From the NCBI GenBank assembly GCA_035048485.1, contig CM068590.1, forward strand, positions 4,464,093 through 4,528,092: a DNA stretch of 64,000 nt. Direction: 5' to 3'. Below, one piece after another: positions 55,360 to 64,000 of the stretch (its first letter is position 1; each line of letters starts with the position of its first letter). The translations under genes were made by a program, and so were the position numbers. The notes under the pieces were generated by a model, which was not told the origin of the DNA, searched no databases, and was given only the letters and a program-made list of their open reading frames with translations. The DNA comes from Pteria penguin (Eukaryota; Mollusca; Bivalvia; Pterioida; Pteriidae).

Positions 55360-56522
55360 TTCTCAAAGCCCAGACCCCCTTATGTGGTGTGCTCCCATTT
55401 CGCCTTAGCAGCACACAAACATTTTGTTGTATACAACTGACAGATAACAATATTTCCTATTAAAGTTCAAAATAATTAAATTTCCTAGAATTCAAGATGA
55501 CATGGTCACGTGATAACACTATAGGAGAATTGATAAAATAGGAAGTCATAGTTTGGAAACCTCAAACAATATGGACGAGTTTGTGAATGATAGAATGTTA
55601 GTAAGGATCTTATGGAGTTAATAGTCTAATGAAGGTAATCTTCCAGATGATTTTTTTTTTGTTTGGTTGTTTTCTTTTTAAATGTTTATTTTCCGGTAAT
55701 GTACTTTTGCATATAGATTTAACCACACCAAATGAGTAACTAACGTTTGTCACTTTAATTGACCGTCTCAAGTCGGTATCGTAAATGCAGTACATTCGAA
55801 TATTTTTGTAATGTCTTTTTCCGTGTTTATTTGACAATCATCTTGTTTTATGTGCATGTACTCGGTGATTTGTGTCATATAGTTTTGTCAGAAGTCTACT
55901 GTCTTCTCTTACGGACAACTTTCTTTCAGTTTGTTCATTTTTTGAAGTACCCACACTGTCGTATTACGTGGGACAGACATTGAAAGCATAACTTTCATCT
56001 TCTAACACATTTTACTCCTTCTTTCATCAATATTTTATTTTCACCCCTTTCTTTCCAAATATCTCTTCCGAAATGATACTTGCGAATATTTCTATTTCAT
56101 AAATAAATCTCTATCAAATGATGTTTGCTTTTGGAGTAACATTATTATGATTTGAGTGCAAAAATGGGAAAGAAGGGAAAAGAAATTTTGTATGCATTTA
56201 TATGATTTTGGGAATTTTTGTTTTTAAATCTTATTTTATTTATTTCATTTTTTGTTCGTTTCTCCGCATGTTTGAATGTTTTGTTTGTTTGTTTCTTCCT
56301 GTCTTTTTGTTTGTTTGTTTGTTTGTTTTTGATTTTATTGAGAATAATAAGATATACATTTGTATAGACACAAATGCTATTTTGTATTTTTGTGAGTAAA
56401 GAAAATACCTTATATTCACTTTTTTGGCTATACTATTAGGAAGATGAATGATGTAATTACCAAGAGAATTTTATTCTTTTCAAGATTCTATCGCTCGTAG
56501 TATGAACGATGGATAAAAATTA

Positions 56523-56580
56523 CTTTATTTTTCAGAAATAGTTTATACTGAACTTTGGGTCAAAATAAAAAAAAGAAGTT
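56523..56580 (+). promoter_or_regulatory. Probable 5'-UTR splice acceptor of B-box gene B
   Basis: TTATTTTTCAG|AAATAG precedes the ATG by about 45 bases and matches the site in copy A, suggesting an upstream untranslated exon. Confidence 0.5.
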
Positions 56581-58323
56581 ATGTTGGACCTAGAAGTTGC
56601 CGACACTCCTGTGTCTCCCCAGTGGTCAACTAGATGCGACGACTGTGAAAATGATGTAGAATGTTTCTGTGAGCCATGTGGGATAAAATTCTGCACTAGC
56701 TGTCGGGATCGTCATTTATCCAGCAGGAGATTCCATGGTCATAACGTGGTTCCCTACAAGCATGGAATGAAATCGAGAACGCAGTCCACTTGCCCAGATC
56801 ATCCTGGTGAGCAGTACCAACTCTATTGTAAAGTATGTGGCATTCCCATATGTACGTCATGCATCACGGGAACTCACGAAGGGCATAAATGTTGTAAGAT
56901 ACCAGAAGCCTACAATAGCCTCAAAGCAAAAGCGATATCACATCTAGATCTGAAATCCAATGCACTCAGACCACGGTTACTGGGTATGCTGACAAGCCTA
57001 GACGAAAAGGAAGCATATGCAAAAAGTGCTGTTTCAGAGATTGAACGAGAGATGAGAAAGAGTGGACGTCGTCTTGTCAAAGAAATGAATGAGGTGATGG
57101 AAGATAGAATAAAAGATCTGCTTAAAAACCAAGATGAAAAGATTACCGTGCCTCTACTCCGAGATAAAAAGAAAATAAGAGAAAGTTTAAACTCTATCGA
57201 AAAAGAGATCACATCCTATGAGGAAAATCTACGGTCAGCTGATCCTGTGGATTTATTGATATTTATGAAGGACCGAGAAGATGATGACTCGTCGGACATA
57301 GGTTCAAACCTCGTTGATGTTGACCAACTTCTTCCCACGTTTCAACCTGGACAAATCTCTAGAGGAAACATACAGCTACAGCTCGGGAAACTTACTTTAA
57401 AAGGAGATAAATCTAGGTCATCAAACGCTCGCCCACCTCAAAGACAAGACACTAAAGAAGATTCCATCACGAAACAGGATAAAAAGAGGTTGACATGCGT
57501 AATGGATAATATGAAGAAGTTACTAGCGGCACCTGTATGTCAGGACCAGTTTACTTACAATAATGCTCGTGGTATAAGGCTACTAGCAACTGACAGAGCC
57601 TGGATACATGGTAATGGTACATCTCGACTTGATTTAGTAGAGAGAAGTGGAAAAGTGGTACGAACCGTGGATGCTGGATGTAAACTCTATAGAGACTCAG
57701 GTAAATGCGTGACGGACGACGGTAACATGTTATACAGTGATCAACAGAAGAAGTGTATCAGGGCTGTATCTCCCTCCGGCGAGGTCCGTAACCTCTTCGC
57801 CACGGGAGATTCCTACTCGACCATGTTCTCTGTTGTAGACTCCCGCCCACTAGGTCTATGCCGACTTATGAGTGGAAATCTGGCGGTCGGCATGGATGGA
57901 CTTATCAGGATATACACCAGGGATGGACGTGACGTCAGAGATATTGGTAAGAGTCAATTGAAAACACCGTTTTATATTACAACGAACAAACTGACGGGAG
58001 ACATCTGTGTATCTGACAGCGAGAAGAAGGTGGTCGTATTTACTGAAGATGGAGAGTATAGATACACCTACTCCGGACAGGGATGTAGCGGTAACTTCAA
58101 TCCATGTGACCTCTGTTCCGACCTTCAAGGTCATCTTATGATCACGGACCGCAGTGGACACTGCGTACACATTTTGGATCGGAATGGTCAGTTTATACAG
58201 TACCTGGCTACAGATAAAGATGGCATCAAACACCCAGTATCCATAGACGTGGATGACCAGGGATGTGTCTGGGTGGGTGAGTCGAACACCAAAAAGGTGA
58301 AGATCATCAAATATCTACAGTAG
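56581..58323 (+). CDS. TRIM-like protein: two B-boxes, coiled coil, NHL-like propeller; no RING (copy B)
   Basis: A 580-aa intronless frame, collinear with copy A. All B-box cysteines and histidines are at the same positions (Cys19 to His54, Cys71 to His102). A coiled coil rich in Lys/Glu spans about 115-225 and is clearly more diverged from copy A than the rest. Residues ~310-580 form the propeller-like repeats ending KVKIIKYLQ. Stretches around residues 50-100 and 213-250 are almost identical to copy A even at silent sites. No RING. The ATG is chosen because it aligns with the copy A start and follows the conserved TTTTTCAG acceptor at 56523-56535. Molecular role unknown; antiviral or signalling functions known for some TRIMs are not demonstrable here. 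Confidence 0.92.
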   Translation: MLDLEVADTPVSPQWSTRCDDCENDVECFCEPCGIKFCTSCRDRHLSSRRFHGHNVVPYKHGMKSRTQSTCPDHPGEQYQLYCKVCGIPICTSCITGTHEGHKCCKIPEAYNSLKAKAISHLDLKSNALRPRLLGMLTSLDEKEAYAKSAVSEIEREMRKSGRRLVKEMNEVMEDRIKDLLKNQDEKITVPLLRDKKKIRESLNSIEKEITSYEENLRSADPVDLLIFMKDREDDDSSDIGSNLVDVDQLLPTFQPGQISRGNIQLQLGKLTLKGDKSRSSNARPPQRQDTKEDSITKQDKKRLTCVMDNMKKLLAAPVCQDQFTYNNARGIRLLATDRAWIHGNGTSRLDLVERSGKVVRTVDAGCKLYRDSGKCVTDDGNMLYSDQQKKCIRAVSPSGEVRNLFATGDSYSTMFSVVDSRPLGLCRLMSGNLAVGMDGLIRIYTRDGRDVRDIGKSQLKTPFYITTNKLTGDICVSDSEKKVVVFTEDGEYRYTYSGQGCSGNFNPCDLCSDLQGHLMITDRSGHCVHILDRNGQFIQYLATDKDGIKHPVSIDVDDQGCVWVGESNTKKVKIIKYLQ

Positions 58324-58535
58324 ATTTACGTAAGTTTACACAAAGAAAAAGAGAAAGTAAATTTCAATATATCTTATTCAGTATTACCGGGGTATCGGAC
58401 CTACGTTAAATATAGCACGTAAATCTGATTATTTATTAAATCTTTTATTAATTGTAATTTACACTTGGCAGTTTTTTCATATATCATTTATTGAAAATAT
58501 TCGGAAAAAATATGGCTATGGCTTTTATGATCATT

Positions 58536-58541
58536 TCTCTC

Positions 58542-58590
<49 letters not shown>
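58536..58590. repeat. (CT)n microsatellite
   Basis: Pure TC/CT run in the 3' flank of gene B, absent from arm A. Confidence 0.97.
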
Positions 58591-58591
<1 letters not shown>

Positions 58592-59959
58592 CCCTAGTAG
58601 CTGACATTTTTAAGCATTGATATCTCACAGTTCTTCACCTTTTAAGAAATGCTTAAAACCGTGATTTAATATATTTAATGTTTTTGCCATACATTTGCAT
58701 CAAAATTGTGAAATAAATACGTTTTTGTCTATTTGGTGAAATACGAAGAAAAACTACTAACTTCTTCCACTAAAAAGGCAAGATCAGGGATTAAGCTCTG
58801 ATATGTGACAGCTGTTGTATTTCTCTTTCCCAATATGGTAATTAAAAGGTGATATTTATGCGCTCGATCTTTCAGTTCGTCATTCGTTTGCGCTCTCTAT
58901 GGCGTCGCCTGCAAGGAAGTCTTAACCTCTGCATTCGAATTAAGCTAGCCAGTTTTGCAAAAATTTTGTAGTTTAATACCAATGCAGTGATTGTAATCAA
59001 AATGCAACATGTTTTAGAATCAACGACCATATGTAAAATGTCGATTTACTGTTTGATTTTACAGATAAAATGTTGCTAATGTATAATGAAATTAAATGCC
59101 TCTAACATACGATTTTTATTATATAGGTTTCAGCATTCTCAACGGTGTACTATCCAACCAGAAAAGATGATGCACGAACTATGGAATGCCCAACGCACGA
59201 AATGACCAACCACAAGTTGACCAACACATGGAATAACCAATTCAACAATTGACCATTCTTTGAATTTCGCAATTTATGAGCCTACCATTTCACGAAATGA
59301 CTATTGCACGAATACACTAAAGTGTTTTATATTTTATCTCTCCCATTGTTTCATTTATTATCAGAATGTTATTTAAAAATTTTTTTTTGTAAGAGTGTTT
59401 TAATAAATGTTTCACCAACTCACAAAATGACTAGCACATGAATACAGAAAACTACATATAAATTTCAGTATAATTTATTATACAATGCTATCCTATTATG
59501 TTATGAATAATCTAAGGCGGTTCTAGGAAATTTTGAAAAAAAGGGGGGGGGGGAGGGGATGATACAGCATCCCATGTTTAATGTTTTGCACTATTCGGTC
59601 CGGGAAGGGAGATTGTAACCCTGAAAATGGTTAAAATTGACCTTTTGTGCTAAATTTTCCGACAATAAAAATCAGCCGATGTAATAATTTTCAACATTAG
59701 TATCATTTCTCAATTATTCTTATGAAGAATAGGGCACGCTCAGAACTACTTCTGTGACATTCGCGATCAGGCAAGAATATGTTTATGACATTGAGAATTG
59801 TATTTTTTATGTAAATAATTTTTTTCCTCAAAAATTGTGTTTTACAATTCTATAATAATTTGTCAGAAACCACAGATTATGTGGCATGAAAAACCGACGT
59901 AAAATGCAATCAGAGAAATTTTTTATAGTTCTAGATTTTTAACTTAGTTATATATCCAT

Positions 59960-60045
59960 TATGAAGCGATGTGTACTGCTTAAGCGTTTGGCGGTGCAGA
60001 GGTCCCAGGTTCGATTCCCGAATTGCACAAAAATGTTTAAGAGGT
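59960..60045 (+). mobile_element. tRNA-headed SINE fragment
   Basis: A-box-like ACTGCTTAAGCGTTTGG and B-box GGTTCGATTCCCGAATTG are followed by TGTTTAAGAGGTTAAT, as in the SINE at 15008, then abruptly by a core of the other SINE family. Confidence 0.6.
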
Positions 60046-60046
60046 T

Positions 60047-60290
60047 AATTATATGATGATGGCACCTGTCTGATGCAAGGCACATGACTTTAGACCTATG
60101 GATCACACTTATCTGAAGCAGTGAGGGATCTTTTGCTTATCAATATTTACCGTGACACGTGACACATATTTTATTGATCTCATCTGAAAGATATGCCATT
60201 TGATCAGTTGGCCATTTGACTCCAACCAGGAGCCTCTGTGCGCCAAGCAGATTGCTTTACCTACTGGGCGACTTTGATATATCACACTCT
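60047..60290 (-). mobile_element. SINE copy, decayed
   Basis: Contains GATGGCACCTGTCTGATGCA, GCAGTGAGGGATCTTTTGC and a remnant head. The corresponding part of the direct duplication copy 1 is at 51750. Confidence 0.6.
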
Positions 60291-61160
60291 AAACAGAACA
60301 TGAAGTATGAACGTGCTCCTATCGAACGTCATATTTATATGTAAAATGGTTATGAGTATTACAAAATCAAATACAGAAACTATGTCTGGTTGAATACTGT
60401 GAAATATTCCTACGATAACAAAGGGTAATCCGGAAAACTAGACTCGATTGTATGTTTATTTTTAAGTTTCCTTGTGTCTGAGGCGAGACAATGGAGTGAA
60501 TTATCTATTTCCGTGTTATATTTTAAAATTCACATTTATACAGGGAGATGCTAGCAAGGGTAGTCCGCGATATAGCGTTGTGATGGAGGTCGAGTTTTCC
60601 CATATCACGTGCTCCACACCGATACATTGGAAAAGAAGTTAACACTGTATCGCGTATTATTCTATTTATAATTCAAGCCGGTGAGGCGTAATGGATGAGG
60701 TGCTCGGCTAGTGATTGAGAGTTCCCGGGTTCGACTCCCGCCCTGGGCACAACAGTGTTCTGTCTTTCAGACGAGACAGTAAAAAACGAAGCCACGTGTC
60801 ACGGTAGGCGTGGCACGTTAAAGATCCCTCACTGCTTCGGGTGGGTTCGTTGCAAAGGTCTACATTTTTATGCAATGCATCAGGCAGATGTCGTCACCAT
60901 ATACGTGAAATAACCGTGGAGTGACGTAAAACAATTATAATTAATCAGTTAGTATTTTTATAATTTCTCATCTTCGTTGGAGGGAAAGAACTCCTTTGCC
61001 TTGCTATACTTACATGTAAAGCAAGCACATTGTGGTGTTGCTGAAGCATTACACACACCCATCGGTTTCCATAAATCTACTAGGTACATGGGCAGAAACT
61101 CTTCCAAAAATAGGTCAATCATGACCAAATTTGCAATTTGTCTGTAACTCATTGATACAA
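60060..61160 (+). repeat. Direct duplication, copy 2 (contains an inserted SINE)
   Basis: Matches 51750-52520 in order, but is interrupted at TTATAATTC by an intact SINE (60676-60945), after which the match resumes at TTTATAATTTCTCATCTTCG. A 64-codon minus-strand frame over 60958-61152 is shared only in degraded form with copy 1, so I do not call it a gene. Confidence 0.75.
60676..60945 (+). mobile_element. tRNA-derived SINE, best-preserved copy
   Basis: A tRNA-like head with A-box-like GGCGTAATGGATGAGGTGC and B-box GGGTTCGACTCCCG is followed by the family core GATCCCTCACTGCTTCGGGT and GCATCAGGCAGATGTCGTCA, ending in GACGTAAAACAATTATAA. Flanking TTATAATT on both sides is a likely target duplication. 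Confidence 0.88.
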
Positions 61161-61667
61161 AGCAGTTAATTCCCGAAAAAAAATACCCACTTGCAAAATT
61201 TATTTTGATAACAAATGAACCAAAACATCAACTTATTGTTAAATATTTATAAAATGCAACTATTATTTCAATACAATCCGATAAAATTTACGGTATGAAA
61301 GGATTGATTTAAAGTACAAGATATTATTATTTCACGCTTGAAACTTATGTATAATATTCTTTTTATCAAGTTATATAATTTCTTTATTTAAAAAATCCCC
61401 TGAATTTGTACCTAATAAATAATTTTAAAACAATGTTACTTTTAAAGTTATTATACACCTTTGTGCATAATTTTGATTTCTTTTAAAATTATAAACATCG
61501 AATTAAACGGTTAACCTCAATAATGTAAAATATAATACACTTTTCAACAACATCAATATTTTCAGCTTCCTGTATCCATTATAAAACCCACACAAATAAC
61601 ATGTTATTTCTACAAATAATTTACTTGCATGTATAGTATTACTACTATTTCACAACAGAGTCAAAAC

Positions 61668-61740
61668 AGAGGTGGGATCAGGTGCCATGGAGGAGTAAGC
61701 ATCCCCTGCCGACCGGTCACACCCGTCGTGATGCCATAAG
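61668..61740 (+). repeat. Dispersed repeat fragment, copy 3 of 3
   Basis: AGGTGCCATGGAGGAGTAAG and CACACCCGTCGTGATGCC align with the copies at 20832 and 54187. Confidence 0.6.
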
Positions 61741-62399
61741 TATAAGCGAAATAGTATTATTCGCTGTCACAGAATTAGGAAACGGCACAGCCGTAGTCAA
61801 AATAGGTATATGTCATAAGCAGTTAAAATACTGCTATATAGTATAGGTAATACAGATGGTTTAGTTACTGTGAAATAAGGAAGTCAACATGTCAGACAAC
61901 GATACATCATATGAGCAAATGAGGTCTTTATAACGATCGTGAAATTTGCGGAATGTTGACATAAGTCGTAATATCTGATATCCTTGTTTGAGTAACTTTT
62001 CTCCGAGTAATTGGCATCGATAAATGAAAGAGCAATACACAGATGACGCTCGCGCATATCGAATCAATTGGGATACATAAACACCGTACGCAAGAAATGT
62101 TGCAACTAGTATATGGTTATACGGCTGAATCAGATGTCTTTATATTTTCTTTTACTTCCACAGTGAAGTTAGGACTCAGACACCTAGTCAACTGACCCCA
62201 CAACGTCAAATTCCAGTCGTTACCTTATTTTATAATGTTAAGTATTACATTATGAGAAGGTAAAGACTCATGATAAATCTAAACGTTTTGCACACTAAGA
62301 TTTATAAAATCAATGCTTTTCACTTGAGCCAACTACTATCAAATCAAAGTCAAGAGTCACTAAAAACCTTCACAGAACTGCAAAGTAATTAAAAAACAA

Positions 62400-62444
62400 G
62401 ATTAAATACAAAATAAATTTAACGGGTCAACCACTTGGACATCA

Positions 62445-62475
<31 letters not shown>

Positions 62476-62835
62476 CCACTTATATTAATATCAGGTCTAA
62501 TACCGTTATTAAAACGTTCACCTATGACAATTAACTTGACGGTAAAGTCGTCATCCTTAATAACAGTGTAAAGTTATAGCAATCGCTTTCACAGTCAAGA
62601 ATCTATAATGACCTTCACAGAACCGTACAATACTTCCCAAATCAAAGTCAAAATATGTAATGAATTTAACAGGTCAAATAATTGCACCTCAAGATTAAAA
62701 GACAACAATGAGATCATAATCAGATCACAAATAGCTCCATTAAAATGCTAACGTACAGTAATGAACTTTACAGTAAAGTCACCCTCCTTACTAAAAATGT
62801 CAAGGTATAGAAATGACTATCACAGTAAATTCATT
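62400..62835. repeat. Tandem duplication, ~270-bp unit, two diverged copies
   Basis: Blocks TTAACGGGTCAACCACTTGG, TTAACTTGACGGTAAAGTCG and ATCGCTTTCACAGTCAAGAA are followed by TTAACAGGTCAAATAATTGC, GAACTTTACAGTAAAGTCAC and ATGACTATCACAGTAAATTC in the same order. Confidence 0.7.
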
Positions 62836-63006
62836 TTATTCAAATCAAAATTCATATACAGCAAAGACCTCAATTTCTTTTCAAAAGTAAGGTCAACTAC
62901 CTTAAAACAATGTTAATAAGCAGCATTGACTTTTGCAATAAAGATATGACCTTCACAAAACCATAAAAATATGACAATTAAGTTAGTTATTTTCGACTAG
63001 TTATTG

Positions 63007-63115
63007 TCAAAACTTAAAATCCACTTCATCCAGAGAATCCCGTGGTGTGGCATCTATAGATAGCATTTCAAGAGGGGTTCCCATGGAAACAAGATGCTCT
63101 TCTAGGTCAGCGCAC
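63007..63115 (-). CDS. Coiled-coil gene, last exon
   Basis: Follows acceptor ATTTTACAG, completes an Arg codon, and reads CADLEEHLVSMGTPLEMLSI to DEVDFKF and TGA. Confidence 0.75.
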
Positions 63116-63793
63116 CTGTAAAATACGAGAGATAATATGAGATAATATATATGAGATAAAATATATGAGATGATATAAATGAGATAAAGTATATGAGATA
63201 GTACGAGATTCATTAAATAATTTAAGATGTTTTAAAAAGGCAACGCAATAATATAAAGGAAATCTTCGGAAGCATGTGAAAGTGCTTGTTTGAAAATAAA
63301 ATCCAGGAATTCAGTAAAGGAAAAGATTAAGCAGCAGAGCGAAAAGGAAGGATTAATGTCCCACTCAATAAGAATTATAAAAATAATAAATGAATAAATA
63401 TAAATGAATAAATAAAATAAGTAAATAAAAATAAATAAATAAACAAATAGCTAAATAAGATAAACATCAAAAGTTATTCAGAATTTAAAAAAGAAAAACA
63501 ACCCCCCTCTCCCCCCCAAACCCCCCCCCCCCCAAATAAAAAAAAAACCAGATATTCCACCACCCTCCCCCCCCCCCAAAAAAAAATTAGCAAGCGCAAA
63601 AAACAGACAAAACGAAAAACAAAACAATGCAAAACAAACAAAGTGAATGGCCAGGTTCTACCATTTAACAATCGAAGTATATAGAAACCTTTGTTCTGCC
63701 TTTTGTCTGTAATGTTTCTCTCTCTCCAATTCTTCTTTGGTTTTGCGGAGGTCGTTGTCTAACTTAGATAGATCTGACACTATAGGTTTCTCA
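63007..63793 (-). CDS. C-terminus of an unrecognised coiled-coil protein (partial)
   Basis: Two exons join in phase. Exon 63689-63793 encodes EKPIVSDLSKLDNDLRKTKE and ELEREKHYRQKAEQ, a strongly charged heptad-like segment. Exon 63007-63115 continues RCADLEEHLVSMGTPLEM and ends SLDEVDFKF at a stop. Acceptors TTATTTACAG and ATTTTACAG, donor AAAG|GTTTCT, and the split Arg codon all fit. The rest of the gene lies beyond 64000. The family is not recognised; an acidic, aromatic C-terminus may be a short interaction motif. Confidence 0.75.
63120..63215. repeat. GAGATAATATAT-type microsatellite
   Basis: Irregular tandem GAGATAAAATATAT units directly upstream of the last-exon acceptor of the coiled-coil gene. 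Confidence 0.85.
63370..63600. repeat. AAATAAATG-type and poly-C/poly-A low-complexity sequence
   Basis: AATAAATAAAT runs to about 63450, then mixed C and A homopolymers to 63590, within an intron. Confidence 0.9.
63689..63793 (-). CDS. Coiled-coil gene, penultimate exon
   Basis: A 105-bp exon entered and left in phase 2, encoding a Lys/Glu-rich coiled coil. Confidence 0.75.
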
Positions 63794-63814
63794 CTGTAAA
63801 TAAATATCACGGTC

Positions 63815-64000
63815 AAAAATAGGCAAGAACAATTAAAAAGAAGCAACACCATGAACATAGGCAAGAACCATTAAAAATAAACAACACAATTTAAAAAGGC
63901 AAAAACCATTAAGAATATACCACACCGTTAAAATAGGCAAGAAGCATTAGAAATAAACAATGCCATCAAAATAGGCAAGAACCATTGATAATAAACAGTA
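63815..64000. repeat. Minisatellite, ~36-bp unit, running off the window edge
   Basis: Units AATAGGCAAGAACCATTA plus AAAATAAACAACACC repeat at least five times. Confidence 0.85.

Larger units (their letters stand above)
55360..59905. repeat. Inverted duplication, arm B
   Basis: Reverse-complement partner of 42231-45903. It contains the plus-strand B-box gene. It is longer than arm A mainly because about 0.5 kb of extra sequence lies upstream of the gene (roughly 55650-56500). Confidence 0.8.
61161..63006. other. Intergenic or 3' flank of the coiled-coil gene; no further exon seen
   Basis: AT-rich. It holds a dispersed repeat fragment (61668-61740), an A homopolymer (about 62450-62475) and a ~270-bp tandem duplication (62400-62830). 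Confidence 0.4.

Noticed and set aside
60958..61152. 64-codon minus-strand frame with a protein-like composition
   Set aside because: The direct-duplication counterpart near 52310-52500 is broken by stops, and no start or splice context supports it.

Overview
This is an AT-rich, intron- and repeat-dense animal nuclear window, not a bacterial one. The gene content and repeat style (RING-less double B-box TRIM-like genes, tRNA-derived SINEs, long minisatellites, recurrent TGACCTTGACC motifs) suggest a marine bivalve mollusc; that assignment is inference. Long ORFs are rare, so exons were found by homology, GT/AG sites and codon phase.

Layout. 1-9 kb is mostly repeats: a 41-bp minisatellite, small palindromic MITEs with one nested in another, an 896-bp foldback element with 9-bp target duplications, SINE copies, and a 2.3-kb repeat bounded by GCTCACCTGAG inverted termini. 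9.6-13.7 kb (minus) holds a cytochrome P450 in three recognisable exons; one short exon required by phase could not be found, and two usually conserved motifs are altered. 16.0-36.4 kb (plus) holds a complete mitochondrial methylcrotonoyl-CoA carboxylase biotin-carrying subunit (MCCC1): 16 exons whose phases all join and whose summed length is 2139 bp (712 aa plus stop). Its introns carry SINEs, a non-autonomous hAT element with a BED-finger reading frame, and several minisatellites.

37.4-40.8 kb and 47.8-49.8 kb are two arrays of one 56-bp satellite family. Between them lie a RING-less B-box/coiled-coil/propeller gene (minus, 583 aa) and a decayed mariner. A second copy of the B-box gene (plus, 580 aa) sits at 56.6-58.3 kb; both genes are parts of a large inverted duplication (about 42.2-45.9 and 55.4-59.9 kb). 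The last kilobase contains the two 3'-terminal exons of an unrecognised coiled-coil protein (minus).

The most unusual structure is around MCCC1 exon 9. About 40 tandem copies of that exon's own 3' splice site (pyrimidine tract, AG, and first ~20 exonic bases) lie immediately upstream of it, and degenerate tandem copies of its 3' end with the 5' splice site lie immediately downstream. The exon is thus bracketed by arrays of decoy splice sites copied from its own edges, and each upstream copy also reads CAG|GTACTG, resembling a fused acceptor/donor. Whether the arrays affect splicing cannot be decided from sequence alone.
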